Origin: Rickettsia rhipicephali str. 3-7-female6-CWPP
GTDB taxonomy: Bacteria > Pseudomonadota > Alphaproteobacteria > Rickettsiales > Rickettsiaceae
NCBI RefSeq assembly: GCF_000284075.1
Contig: NC_017042.1
Span: 310,001 to 374,000, forward strand
Length of the DNA: 64,000 bases
Reading direction: 5' to 3'
Below are positions 52,896-64,000 of the stretch, piece by piece; position 1 is the stretch's first letter; every line of letters begins with the position of its first letter. The notes beneath the pieces were generated by a model. That model ran no database searches. It worked only from the letters and a program-made list of their open reading frames with translations, and was not told where the DNA came from. The translations under genes and the position numbers were made by a program.

Positions 52896-53803
52896 AAGTA
52901 ATCTTTATGGGAACGCCTGAATTCGCTGTTCCCGCTCTTAAAAAACTTATAACTCATCACGAAGTTAAAGCTGTTTTTACACAGCAACCTAAAGCTAAGG
53001 GCAGAGGACTTAACTTAGCTAAATCTCCAATACATCAATTAGCATTTGAGCATCAAATTCCTGTTTATACTCCTTCTACTCTTCGTAATGATGAAATAAT
53101 AAATCTAATTAATAAAGTTAATGCTGATATTATAGTTGTTATTGCATATGGTTTTATTGTGCCGCAAGCTATATTAGAAGCTAAGAAATACGGTTGTCTT
53201 AATATCCATCCATCCGATTTGCCTCGTCACAGAGGAGCGGCTCCTCTGCAGCGTACTATTATAGAGGGTGACCGGAAAAGTAGTGTATGTATTATGCGTA
53301 TGGATACAGGGCTTGATACAGGTGATATATTGATGAAAGAAGATTTTGATTTAGAAGAAAGAACAACATTGGAAGAACTGCATAACAAATGTGCAAATCT
53401 CGGAGCGGAGTTATTAATTAAAACACTTGCAAATATCGATAATATAGTACCAATAAAACAGTCAAGTGATGGCGTTACGTATGCTCATAAATTAACTAAA
53501 GAAGAAGGAAAAATTAATTGGCATGAATCCGCATATAAAATAGATTGTAAAATAAGGGGCATGAATCCTTGGCCCGGAGCATATTTTAGTTATAATGATA
53601 AAATAATTAAAATCCTTGAAGCAGAATATTTAAATGCGGATCATCACTTTACTTCCGGTACCGTTATTAGCGATAAGCTGGAAATAGCTTGTGGAAGCGG
53701 TATATTACGAGTGAAAAAACTGCAGCAAGAGAGTAAAAAAGCTTTGAATATAGAAGAATTTTTATGTGGTACAAATATTTTAAAAGATACAGTATTAAAA
53801 TAA
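52892..53803 (+). CDS. fmt: Methionyl-tRNA formyltransferase
   Basis: 303 aa from GTG 52892. [18 protein letters not shown] opens the protein, with [20 protein letters not shown] holding the folate-site HxSLLP-like motif (HPSDLP here) and GLDTGDIL downstream. Its position directly upstream of the 23S rRNA gene, instead of 16S, is the arrangement known from Rickettsia. Confidence 0.95.
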   Translation: MKVIFMGTPEFAVPALKKLITHHEVKAVFTQQPKAKGRGLNLAKSPIHQLAFEHQIPVYTPSTLRNDEIINLINKVNADIIVVIAYGFIVPQAILEAKKYGCLNIHPSDLPRHRGAAPLQRTIIEGDRKSSVCIMRMDTGLDTGDILMKEDFDLEERTTLEELHNKCANLGAELLIKTLANIDNIVPIKQSSDGVTYAHKLTKEEGKINWHESAYKIDCKIRGMNPWPGAYFSYNDKIIKILEAEYLNADHHFTSGTVISDKLEIACGSGILRVKKLQQESKKALNIEEFLCGTNILKDTVLK

Positions 53804-53813
53804 CAGTATTATT

Positions 53814-54432
53814 ATGGATAAAGATAAAAAAGAAGTTAGGTTTAATGATAATTGAGACGTTAAGGAGTGTACCTCAAAGCTTGAAAAGAATAGTGATATT
53901 TATTCTGTAAAAAGGAAAGTAATTAATATAGTAGATGATGAAGTAGAGGATTAAACTAAGCTATTTACGGAAACTCAATTTCTTGTGAAAAAAACTCCAC
54001 ATGGTAAAACATCTCAATATGAAATTAGCGGCTTTATTAACAAAGCCGGCGAACATATAAACGATCCAAAGCAAATAAAAGAAATTTCAAAATTATACGC
54101 TCATGCCGCATTTGCTGATTTACAGAAAAATATTTTAGGTAAATTTGATAAGAACGGTAATTATAAGTATAACTAAAGATTTTGCAATTGATGAAAATCT
54201 AGTCTTTAGAAAAGACGGTAATTTATTGTTTGTTAAAACGCAAAGCGGTTTGATAAACAGAGAAGGAGCAATGACAGCAGTAAATCATGTTTTACAAAAA
54301 GGCAGATTTTTGTTTGAAGATTTAGGAGGTAAGGTAGATACAAAATTAGGGACCGCAAATCTAAACAAAAAGCCGACAAAGCCTACTTTAAAAAGAGGTT
54401 TAAATAACTTTAAGCCCTCTCATAAGAAATAA
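53814..54432 (+). pseudogene. Hypothetical gene with ParB-like spread of stops, broken
   Basis: I do not recognise a family. The reading starts MDKDKKEVRFNDN and is stopped by TGA at about 53853, resumes as DVKECTSKLEKNSDIYSVKR, stops again at 53952, then is open to 54176 (FINKAGEHINDPKQIKEISK) and after a frameshift to 54432 (INREGAMTAVNHVLQKGRFL, basic tail). The text is polar and lysine-rich with no membrane segment. The pieces read as one gene of about 200 codons between fmt and the rRNA promoter. No function can be given; the word ParB in the title reflects no evidence beyond layout and should be disregarded. Confidence 0.5.
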
Positions 54433-54457
54433 AATTAAAATTATTTGAAATTAGTGT

Positions 54458-54486
54458 TTGACAAGCTTTAAAAATATAGATATAAA
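54458..54486 (+). promoter_or_regulatory. rRNA promoter (rrl-rrf)
   Basis: A consensus -35 TTGACA (54458-54463) is followed by exactly 17 nt and a -10 TATAAA (54481-54486). It is the best sigma-70 promoter seen in the window and drives the unlinked 23S-5S unit. A leader hairpin ACAAAGTTT / AAACTTTGT (54494-54520) follows. Confidence 0.9.
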
Positions 54487-54651
54487 ATCATCACACAAAG
54501 TTTGAAACGTAAAACTTTGTAGCTGTTTAAAAAGTTGATAAAGCTAAAAACTAAATACACTGCGATAATAAAAATTTATATCGTGAGTAGATGCTGAAAA
54601 TAATTGTGAAATTAATTCTGTATGCATCGTGTAATCTCAAGTTAAAAGCAT

Positions 54652-57412
<2,761 letters not shown>

Positions 57413-57547
57413 GCTGTGAGATTACATATGCATATAGTGTTAATGTTATAAGAGTGTAGTATCAACTCACAAAGTTATCAGGTTAAATAGCTTTATCAAC
57501 TAATAAAAATGTTATTGCATCACTAATGTTATACTGTAGCCCCGCCA

Positions 57548-57581
57548 CGATATCCAGCAAAAATTATTTTGCTGAGTATCG
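57548..57581 (+). other. Hairpin in the 23S-5S spacer
   Basis: CGATATCCAGCAAAA and TTTTGCTGAGTATCG pair over 15 positions with two mismatches. The 270-nt spacer holds this hairpin and the outer 23S stalk and no tRNA. It could be a processing site or a short repeat. Confidence 0.5.
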
Positions 57582-57682
57582 TAGTAAAAGTTAAGATATA
57601 ATGTTAAGAATTTTTTTGAGTCGTGCAACAACATTAACAGCAAACTATAATACAAATCTATCTTTTTAAAAGTTTGTATTGC

Positions 57683-57802
57683 TAGCTTGGTGGTTATAGC
57701 ATGAGTGAAACACACGATCCCATCCCGAACTCGAACGTGAAACCTCATAGCGCTAATGGTACTATGTCATAAGGCATGGGAGAGTAAGTCGCTGCCAAGC
57801 TT
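57683..57802 (+). rRNA. rrf: 5S ribosomal RNA
   Basis: The terminal stem AGCTTGG / CCAAGCT encloses the conserved CGATCCCATCCCGAACTCG, ACGTGAAACC, TAGCGC and TGGGAGAGTAAGTCGCTGCC blocks. About 120 nt, normal. Ends are estimated from the stem. No tRNA follows. Confidence 0.93.
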
Positions 57803-57837
57803 GCAATGCAAATTTTTAATTATCTTTCTTTCTCTTT

Positions 57838-58891
57838 ATGAGATATTTTATATTCATAATTTTTACCTTTCTCTATATTAGTAATGCTTACGCATTAAAG
57901 AATAAACATCAATTTATTTCCATAGAATCGCTAAAATCTAACATAGAAATTAAAAAGCTATTTAAAGAAAAAAATACTGGTCAATTTATTTGAGAGTGAC
58001 CAAATGGCACAGTAATTAATGAAGGTGGAATTTTAACTCAAGAAGGTTATCTTCTACAAGATACTCAAACAAGCTTAGGTGATCAACATCGTTTATTAAA
58101 AAAACGAGATATTAATACTAAAAATCCTTTATATTTTAATGGAAAATTAGCAGTAATTTCATCTTTTGGTTCTGAAAATTGGTATCATTGGCTACTACAA
58201 ATTTTGCCTAGATTAATTATATTAAAAGAATCAGCTCTTGAATATGATCGTATCTATATTAATAATTTAAAATATTCATGGCAAATTAAGTCATTAGAAA
58301 TAGTATTAAATTATTAAAATATACCGGAAGATAAGCTTTTTGTAGTAAAAAATAGTGACTGTATAATTCAAGCTACTAGACTAATTGTTCCATCTGTACC
58401 GCTTATTCCAGTACAAGGTACGCCTTTGCCTTTATGGTTAAAAAAAGATTTAAGAAATATTTTTATTAAAGCTAATAGTAAAGCATACGATAAAATATAT
58501 ATTTCTCGTAAATACGCTTCTACCCGAAAAATAGTTAATGAAGAGGAATTAATAGAAAAAATTGAGAGATTTGGTTTTAAAGTAATATATCTAGAGCTAT
58601 CCTCCCCGTATAAACAGGCCCAGCTTTTTAATAAAGCAAAAATAATAGTTGGGCTGCACGGATCAGGATTTGCTAACTTTCATTTTTGCGGCTCCAAAAT
58701 GCAAAGTAGTAGAGATTGATCATGGTATAACTCCCTATAGAAGTTGTTATAAAAGAATGGCAAATTATATGTCATGCGATTATTATCCTTTTTATGTAGA
58801 TCAGACAACAGACGAGCATTTAGAAGACGATATAAAGATCAATATTGATGAATTTATTAAGTTTCTTAGAGGTCCTGTAAATAAATTTTAA
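57838..58891 (+). pseudogene. GT61-family glycosyltransferase, broken
   Basis: A signal-like start MRYFIFIIFTFLYISNAYA opens directly after 5S. Two TGA codons at about 57991 and 57997 (QFI-stop-E-stop-PNGT), a TAA near 58315 and a frameshift near 58680 break it. The family features are clear: ENWYHWLLQILPRLIILKE, KIYISRKYASTRKIVNEEEL, KAKIIVGLHGSGFANF and, in the next frame, APKCKVVEIDHGITPY. This is the DUF563/GT61 group that adds sugars such as xylose or related residues to glycans. The acceptor is unknown; in a bacterium it may have modified surface polysaccharide. Confidence 0.8.
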
Positions 58892-58942
58892 TTAGTAATT
58901 AAAGAGCTTTTTTAGCGAAAATTGATAAGATTTTTGAAAGAA

Positions 58943-59030
58943 TATAGTAAATCACCTTAACTTAGGTGAGATTTATAAGAAATTAAAAGATAAAATAGAA
59001 ATCGTACTTAATTTAAGGTGATTTACTATA
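58943..59030. mobile_element. Candidate MITE with 18-bp terminal inverted repeats
   Basis: TATAGTAAATCACCTTAA (58943-58960) and TTAAGGTGATTTACTATA (59013-59030) are exact reverse complements around 52 nt of AT-rich sequence; a small hairpin CACCTTAACTTAGGTG lies inside the left arm. The TA at each outer end would fit an IS630/Tc1-type TA target. No transposase is nearby and I see no second copy here, so a terminator between zapE and the glycosyltransferase remnant is the alternative. Confidence 0.5.
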
Positions 59031-59056
59031 ATATTCATTTCAACCTCTTAAGGAAG

Positions 59057-60109
59057 TTAATTCTTAAAATCATTATTGAATAAATAAGATTCGCTATTCA
59101 TTTCATTTAGTCTTGAAATAGTGCGTTTAAATTCTGCGGCTCGTGCTGAACCTTGATATATTTTATTTGGGTTATCTTCTAGGCTCATAAATAAGAGTAT
59201 TTTATAGAAATAGGCATTATCGATAAAGTTGATAAATCTAACGGCTGTATTTGTATCGTTAGCATCGATAGTATGAACGTTCCCCACTATAATAACGTTG
59301 AAATTTTGGCAAATATTAACATAATCGATATAGCTTAAGTCTCTTGTACATAATTCATTATAATCTGTTACTAATATTCTTTTATGCACTTTTTGAAAGG
59401 ATATTTCTCTACCTAGAACCTGTATATTTTGAGGAGCAAGATTATTATCACTAATATCCGTGATAATTTTTTCAAGTTTGTTGTGGTTTTCTAAAGTTAA
59501 AGGATAAATTATCCTTGCCTCTTTAACTCCTAACGCTTTATCAAATCGATAATCATGGTGATTATCTAGATATTTAACATAAAATGTATTATTGATTATC
59601 TTTATAAAAGGTAAGAAAGATTCTCGTTGTAATCCGTCTTTGTACAAATTATTGGGACTCGTGTTAGAAGTTATAAAAATAAAAATATTTTGCTTTATTA
59701 ATGCATTAAATAATCTACCGATTATCATTGCATTAGTAATATCTTTAATTTCAAACTCATCTATACATAACACTTTAGTTTGTTTAGCATAGTTTTTAGC
59801 AATTTTAGGGATGACATCTTTCTGATTTGCTGTTTGTAATTTATGCATAGATTTATGAATTTCCTGCATAAAGTTCTGATAATGTATTATTATTTTAGGT
59901 GTGGTTAATGCTTCAAAAAAAGAATTCATGAGCATAGTTTTACCGCTGCCCACCGGACCGTATAAATAAATTCCGCTTTTTAAGTTGTTTTGATTAAAGA
60001 ATTTGAATAAACTTTTAGGCTTATTAAGTGCTGCTGCCAGCTGTTTTAATTCTTCTCGTAAAGCAGTTTGTTTTGAATCTAGTATTAATGAAGTAGAGGA
60101 TTTAATCAT
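59057..60109 (-). CDS. zapE: AFG1-like ATPase ZapE
   Basis: 350 aa AAA-type ATPase with Walker A YLYGPVGSGKTMLMNSFFE, Walker B VLCIDEFEIKDITNAMIIGR and sensor-like IFIFITSNTSPNNLYKDGLQ, followed by R-E-x-F-L-P-F (QRESFLPFIKII). These define the AFG1/ZapE family, which in E. coli acts at the division ring and in mitochondria aids protein turnover. Length is typical. Preceded by a repeat cluster. Confidence 0.9.
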   Translation of the reverse strand: MIKSSTSLILDSKQTALREELKQLAAALNKPKSLFKFFNQNNLKSGIYLYGPVGSGKTMLMNSFFEALTTPKIIIHYQNFMQEIHKSMHKLQTANQKDVIPKIAKNYAKQTKVLCIDEFEIKDITNAMIIGRLFNALIKQNIFIFITSNTSPNNLYKDGLQRESFLPFIKIINNTFYVKYLDNHHDYRFDKALGVKEARIIYPLTLENHNKLEKIITDISDNNLAPQNIQVLGREISFQKVHKRILVTDYNELCTRDLSYIDYVNICQNFNVIIVGNVHTIDANDTNTAVRFINFIDNAYFYKILLFMSLEDNPNKIYQGSARAAEFKRTISRLNEMNSESYLFNNDFKN

Positions 60110-60164
60110 CCAAAATATTTTTTATCTAGTTTGTTATAGGTTTTTTCTAAAATGTCGTTCCTAG

Positions 60165-60315
60165 CTAAAAGCAGGAAGGCTTTGTTGCGCGGATCAATTT
60201 CACCTCCGTCATCCCGTGGTTTGACCACAGGATCCAGTGAAAAATGCTAACCTTTAGCGTTTTTTTTGTTATTTTTGCTAGATTGCCACGCTCCTTTTAG
60301 TCGCTCGCAATGACG
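60165..60315. repeat. Composite repeat between queA and zapE
   Basis: TTTGTTGCGCGGATCAATTT starts a CCGTGG element (CCGTCATCCCGTGGTTTGAC, CCACAGGATCC), followed by a small hairpin ATGCTAACC ... TTTAGCG and the right half of a TCATTGCGAG element (GATTGCCACGCTCC ... CGCTCGCAATGACGG). The left half of the latter is missing. Confidence 0.7.
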
Positions 60316-60325
60316 GTTGTGATTA

Positions 60326-61423
60326 TCATTTCCTACATAAAAGCGTTGCATCGCCGTAGCTAAAAAAACGCATTGCTTCTTTTATAGCATATTTATATAA
60401 TTCATGCATCTCTTTAAATCCGGCAAAAGCACATATAAGCATAAATAAAGTAGATTTAGGAAAATGGAAATTAGTAAGTAGCATATCGGCTGTTTGAAAT
60501 TTAAAACCTGGGGTTATGAAAATATCGGTTTCAAAGCTACCTGCTTTTACGATGCCGTTATTGCAAGAACTCTCAAGTGTTCTAAGTGTTGTAGTGCCGA
60601 CTGCGATAATACGTTTCCCTTCTTGCTTTGCTTTATTGATGATTTCAGCAGTGTCAGGAGTAATAGAGCAATATTCGGTATGCATTTTATGTTCATGAAT
60701 ATTTTCGGTTTTTACAGGTAAAAAAGTTCCAGCTCCCACATGTAATGTTAAAAATGTAGCTTGTATGCCTTCTGCCTTAAGCTTATTAAGTATATCCTTT
60801 GTAAAATGCAAGCCTGCCGTCGGTGCTGCAACTGAACCTTCTATTTGGCTATAGACAGTTTGATAGCGGTCGTTGTCGTTTTGAGTGTTTGTCATCCCGT
60901 GGTTTGACCACGGTATCCAGTCATTATTTAAATATTTTTTGGATCCCGTGGTCGTAGCCACGGGATGACATAATGAGTGTGAACGCCTAATATAAACCGG
61001 TAGCGGCATCTCACCGTATTTATTTAAGAACTCGAATACAGAAATATCATTAAGCTCAAATTTTACTTTAATCTCACCCATTGCAAGTTTTTCGGTAATA
61101 ATTACCTTATGATTATCAAAATAAAATTCATCATTTACATGAAGCTTTCGAGCTGGTTTAGCAAAAGCCGACCAACTATCATCTGATAATTTTTGATTCA
61201 AATTTATTGTAATATTTTTCCCCAAATTTAACTTTGCTTTTATTACCTTACTATTATTAAAGACTAATAAGTCCCCTTCTTTTAAGTAATCTATTATGTT
61301 GTAGAATTTGGTTTTAATAGGCGGCGTAACAGCAATTAGTAAATCTGAGTTATCACGTTCACTAGATGGATATTGCGCGATCAGTTCGCTTGGTAAATCA
61401 AAGTCAAAATCAGATAGTTTCAT
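60326..61423 (-). CDS. queA: S-adenosylmethionine:tRNA ribosyltransferase-isomerase QueA, with in-frame repeat
   Basis: 365 aa. MKLSDFDFDLPSELIAQYP is the canonical start, with GDLLVFNNSKVIKAKL, GSVAAPTAGLHFT, LHVGAGTFLPVK and LLTNFHFPKSTLFMLICAF following. It makes epoxyqueuosine on tRNA. Between MPLPVYIRR and DRYQTVYSQ about 27 extra codons encode a palindromic repeat (residues about 152-178); in other QueA proteins these motifs are about nine residues apart. The frame is open and downstream motifs are intact, so the protein is probably made with the insert as a surface loop. Confidence 0.94.
   Translation of the reverse strand: MKLSDFDFDLPSELIAQYPSSERDNSDLLIAVTPPIKTKFYNIIDYLKEGDLLVFNNSKVIKAKLNLGKNITINLNQKLSDDSWSAFAKPARKLHVNDEFYFDNHKVIITEKLAMGEIKVKFELNDISVFEFLNKYGEMPLPVYIRRSHSLCHPVATTTGSKKYLNNDWIPWSNHGMTNTQNDNDRYQTVYSQIEGSVAAPTAGLHFTKDILNKLKAEGIQATFLTLHVGAGTFLPVKTENIHEHKMHTEYCSITPDTAEIINKAKQEGKRIIAVGTTTLRTLESSCNNGIVKAGSFETDIFITPGFKFQTADMLLTNFHFPKSTLFMLICAFAGFKEMHELYKYAIKEAMRFFSYGDATLLCRK
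60891..60970. repeat. CCGTGG palindromic element in frame inside queA
   Basis: GTCATCCCGTGGTTTGACCA and GGTCGTAGCCACGGGATGAC are the ends, around a short AT-rich loop (TTATTTAAATATTTTTTG). On the coding strand it is translated as CHPVATTTGSKKYLNNDWIP then WSNHGMT. The length is divisible by three within its borders and brings no stop. Confidence 0.88.
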
Positions 61424-61592
61424 TGTTTAAATATTAGTGACTAAAAAAGTGATTATAACAGCATATGACAATATTTAATATAATATTTTAGTTTATTGAT
61501 TGCTTACTAATAAATAAACTATTTGTTGATAAAATAATTTTTTTCTGTACGATACAAAATACTATCAATTGAATCATTAAGGGGGAAATACT

Positions 61593-62811
61593 ATGATAAC
61601 CGATGATATCATTAGAAATAAATTTCATGAGATATTAAGCAGTAAAGATATAGAAGAACAGCAAAATATGGGATTTAATAATATATATAAAATAAAAAGA
61701 TATGAATTTTTTAGAGAAAGTTTTGTCAAAGAATTCAAAGCTTTGATTGAAGATCCAAATACAAATATTTCTAGTATGTACAATATGGCATACTGCACTG
61801 TAGATAAAATAGCAAGATCTCCTGACACTGCTATAGTTAAAGCAATTTGTCAAGGTGATTATGATTTAGTTGATAGTATGTTAACCGCTTTAAATATTGA
61901 TCCAAATACAGAAGTATATACATTGGAAGGTGAGGCTAAATCTTTTTTATATTTTGCGTGTCATAATAATCAGAAAGGGATAGTAAGGCTTCTACTTGCA
62001 CAAGGTGCAAATATAATCCTTGACCACAACAGAGCGGTATGACCGTTTTTCACACTGCCCTAACAGCTCAACATTTTGATATGGCAGCATTTCTAATTGA
62101 AAATGGTGCGGATCCTAATTACGTAACAGGTGACAATATGACTTATTTAGAAATATGTATGTTCCTATACCTAAATATAGCCATGGTAACTAAATTGCTC
62201 GTGTATGGTGCTAATATGGAATTTATCCGTTGTGAAAAAACCGCATTTAAAAATTTAGTAGATCTAACTAGAGATCTTAATGATAGGAAGCAGAGTACAG
62301 ATATGGTAAAAGTATTTTTACAATATGGTGCTAATCCGGATATACTCGATCCTGACGGTCAAATGGTCCGGACAAGGAAGGAAGCAATTTATGAACCTCT
62401 GAAAGCTCTTTTAACGCTTAAATCCGCGTTTCGTAAGAATGATTACAAGAAAATTAAGGCTATTGACAAGAAAGATTTAGCTGCATTTGTTCAATGGAAA
62501 GCAGCAATATTACCGGTTGGATGTTTCTGAGGATGAGTATATTAAAAGCCTATTAGAACTATATAAATTTTCAAATGAGTTTGGATTCGGATGATTCTAT
62601 AAAACAGCCATTAATAGAATTAGGAGAAAAGATAGCTAAATTGATACCGCCTTTAGAGTTTTTATGTATTTTAAAAATTGAAGATATTATTGATAGTAAC
62701 GCTACAGATAAGATAGCATTACTTGAGAGTGTAATAAAAGCGATGACAGAGTACAGACCACTTAAAGTTGAAGCAACAGGAGAAACAGTGGCTCATAATG
62801 ATTTAGTTTAA
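61593..62811 (+). pseudogene. Ankyrin-repeat gene split over three frames
   Basis: A strong Shine-Dalgarno (AAGGGGG) precedes ATG 61593. Piece one (149 aa) holds FLYFACHNNQKGIVRLLLAQ and ends GANIILDHNRAV. Piece two starts at an overlapping ATGA (62039) with MTVFHTALTAQHFDMAAFLI and continues to FLQYGANPDILDPDGQ. Piece three (62575-62811) is MSLDSDDSIKQPLIELGEKI and is reached after a further shift; between them DVSEDEYIKSLLELYKFSNE reads in a third frame. The ankyrin register runs across the first junction, so these were one protein of about 400 aa. Coupled translation at the ATGA cannot be excluded. Confidence 0.7.
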
Positions 62812-62823
62812 AGGTTGAGGCTG

Positions 62824-62863
62824 GTATTATGTCATTCCTGTGAAAGCAGGAATGACATAATAC
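62824..62863. terminator. Perfect 17-bp hairpin between convergent genes
   Basis: GTATTATGTCATTCCTG (62824-62840) and CAGGAATGACATAATAC (62847-62863) are exact complements with a 6-nt loop TGAAAG. The arms are those of the TCATTCCNGC family with nothing between them. It sits between the ankyrin gene and the ABC exporter and could end both transcripts. Confidence 0.6.
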
Positions 62864-62871
62864 ATACCTCC

Positions 62872-64000
62872 TCACACTATTAACCCTTTAACTTGAGAGT
62901 TCCATAATTTTTGATATAGCTTACTATTTTTTAGTAATTCTACATGGCTACCGTCATCGATTATACTTCCCTTTTCAAAAACTAAAATTCTATCCATATT
63001 GAGTAAAGTAGATAATCTGTGGGCAATGACTATCACGGTTTTATTTTGCATTAAATAATCTATTGACTCTTGAATCAGACTTTCCGTCTTGCTATCTAAG
63101 CTACTTGTTGCTTCATCGAGAATTAAAATAGGAGCATTTTTTAAGATGGCTCTTGCTATGATAATTTTTTGACGCTGACCGCCTGATAAGTTATTCCCCC
63201 GTTCACCGCACATAGTATCGTAACCGTCCGGTAGATTATCGATAACATCATGAATATGTGCAGCTTTTGCTGCTTCTATAACCTCCTCAAGAGTAGCTTC
63301 TTTTTTTCCGTATCTGATATTGTCCAAAATGGTACGATGAAAAAGCACCGGTTCTTGAGGTATAAGGCTAATGGCTTTTCTTAAAGAATCTTGAGTTACG
63401 TTTTTAATATTTTGATTATCTATTAAAATCATTCCTTCTTCTATATCATGTAACCTAGTGAGTAAACTAATAAAAGTGGTTTTCCCTGAACCTGAAAATC
63501 CAACTAGTCCTACTTTTTGTTTACTCGGTATTAATACCGATTTATTATAAAATAGATTGTTATTATGATGATAATTAAATGTAACATTTCTAAATTCAAT
63601 AACCCCTTCTTTGATATCTAATGGAGTAGCGTTTTCAATATCAGTTATAATATGCGGTGCCATTAAAGATAAGCCTTGATTAAATGCCCCGACCTGCTCG
63701 AACATATCACCGATTTCTTGCGTTAAATCCCAAATATCGTCTGCTACATTTATACATAATGTTAGCACTAATACGCAATCACCTATGCTTATAGATAATT
63801 CGCTACGAATTTTAGATAAATAATAAATCATTATAAAAATCATTATTGAACAAGAAGTCCCAAGAGCATAACGCAATTTGAACATAAAGAATTGCATAGT
63901 CTGCTCATCGGCTACGGCATTTTCTACTCTTGTTTCTAGATATTGACGTTCAAATTTATGGGCTGTAAACATTCTAACCGCATTAATGTTGCTAATTGCA
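62872..64000 (-). CDS. ABC exporter (MsbA-like), C-terminal part, runs off right edge
   Basis: The frame is open to the window edge; at least 376 aa are visible. It has the last membrane helices (SCSIMIFIMIYYL, DCVLVLTLCINVADDIW), Walker A LVGFSGSGKTTFISLLTRLH, Q-loop SLIPQEPVLFHRTILDNIRY, signature GNNLSGGQRQKIIIARAIL, Walker [21 protein letters not shown] and H-loop VIVIAHRLSTLL. A half-size homodimeric exporter; substrate unknown, lipid or lipid A being the usual guess. The ATG at 63972 is internal: the frame continues upstream as AISNINAVR. Confidence 0.9.
   Translation of the reverse strand, partial: AISNINAVRMFTAHKFERQYLETRVENAVADEQTMQFFMFKLRYALGTSCSIMIFIMIYYLSKIRSELSISIGDCVLVLTLCINVADDIWDLTQEIGDMFEQVGAFNQGLSLMAPHIITDIENATPLDIKEGVIEFRNVTFNYHHNNNLFYNKSVLIPSKQKVGLVGFSGSGKTTFISLLTRLHDIEEGMILIDNQNIKNVTQDSLRKAISLIPQEPVLFHRTILDNIRYGKKEATLEEVIEAAKAAHIHDVIDNLPDGYDTMCGERGNNLSGGQRQKIIIARAILKNAPILILDEATSSLDSKTESLIQESIDYLMQNKTVIVIAHRLSTLLNMDRILVFEKGSIIDDGSHVELLKNSKLYQKLWNSQVKGLIV

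Noticed and set aside
53814-54432. A DNA-partition (ParB-like) reading of the broken hypothetical gene
   Set aside because: No ParB box or helix-turn-helix motif can be seen; it is left as an unrecognised pseudogene.
57838-58315. TGA-to-Trp recoding as a real genetic code change
   Set aside because: Intact genes in the same window end in TGA and use TGG for Trp; G-to-A decay in pseudogenes is sufficient.

Overview
The window is AT-rich alphaproteobacterial chromosome and is almost certainly from a Rickettsia, most like the spotted fever group. Four things point there. A 23S-5S rRNA pair sits directly downstream of def-fmt with no 16S gene. Palindromic repeats are found between genes and also inside reading frames. 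A Sca-type autotransporter is present. Intact housekeeping genes sit beside many freshly broken genes (frameshifts, in-frame stops). I cannot name the species from sequence alone. No transposase, prophage or CRISPR array was seen.

Layout. 1-5.1 kb is a decay zone: a prolyl oligopeptidase remnant, intact hemW, an ankyrin remnant, and remnants of a clavaminate-synthase-like oxygenase and a cephalosporin-hydroxylase-like protein. 5.1-19.2 kb is mostly minus strand and conserved: a DAACS symporter, cutA, queD, sucB, sucA, a split M32 carboxypeptidase, recN, bamD, a ChaB remnant, dnaJ, dnaK. A DegP-like protease diverges from dnaK. 20.8-29.7 kb holds an ankyrin remnant, lptE-holA, coq7, ctaE, a lone VirB2-type pilin, a zinc-ribbon membrane protein, dapD and TPR proteins. 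29.7-36.3 kb holds a broken penicillin-binding protein 1C and a heavily broken Sca autotransporter. 36.5-41.7 kb is a universal stress protein, a TAXI binding protein, a DUF2125-like protein and the Fe-S assembly set fdx-hscA-hscB. 41.7-49.8 kb is rnhB, uvrB, grxC, an Atm1-type exporter pseudogene and gyrA. 50.2-54.4 kb is a second, broken symporter, a HIG1-type protein, iscX, def-fmt and a broken hypothetical gene. Then come 23S and 5S rRNA, a GT61 glycosyltransferase remnant, zapE, queA, an ankyrin gene in three frames and the end of an ABC exporter.

How the genes work together. SucA-SucB are the E1-E2 parts of 2-oxoglutarate dehydrogenase, and Coq7-CtaE belong to ubiquinone and respiration. 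DnaK-DnaJ and HscB-HscA-Fdx-IscX cover general and Fe-S-specific chaperoning. RecN, UvrB, RnhB, HolA and GyrA handle DNA. QueD and QueA are two steps of queuosine synthesis. BamD and LptE serve the outer membrane. Most broken genes are surface, transport or accessory functions (autotransporter, ankyrins, PBP1C, ABC exporter, symporter, glycosyltransferase), which fits host-restricted genome reduction.

The most distinctive signal is the repeat landscape. At least three palindromic families occur. Copies lie nested inside one another, one insertion is flanked by an apparent 7-bp target duplication, one is a 194-bp near-perfect palindrome beside gyrA, and two lie in frame inside queA and pbpC. 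A second point of interest is a compact structured segment upstream of ctaE with two mutually exclusive hairpins.
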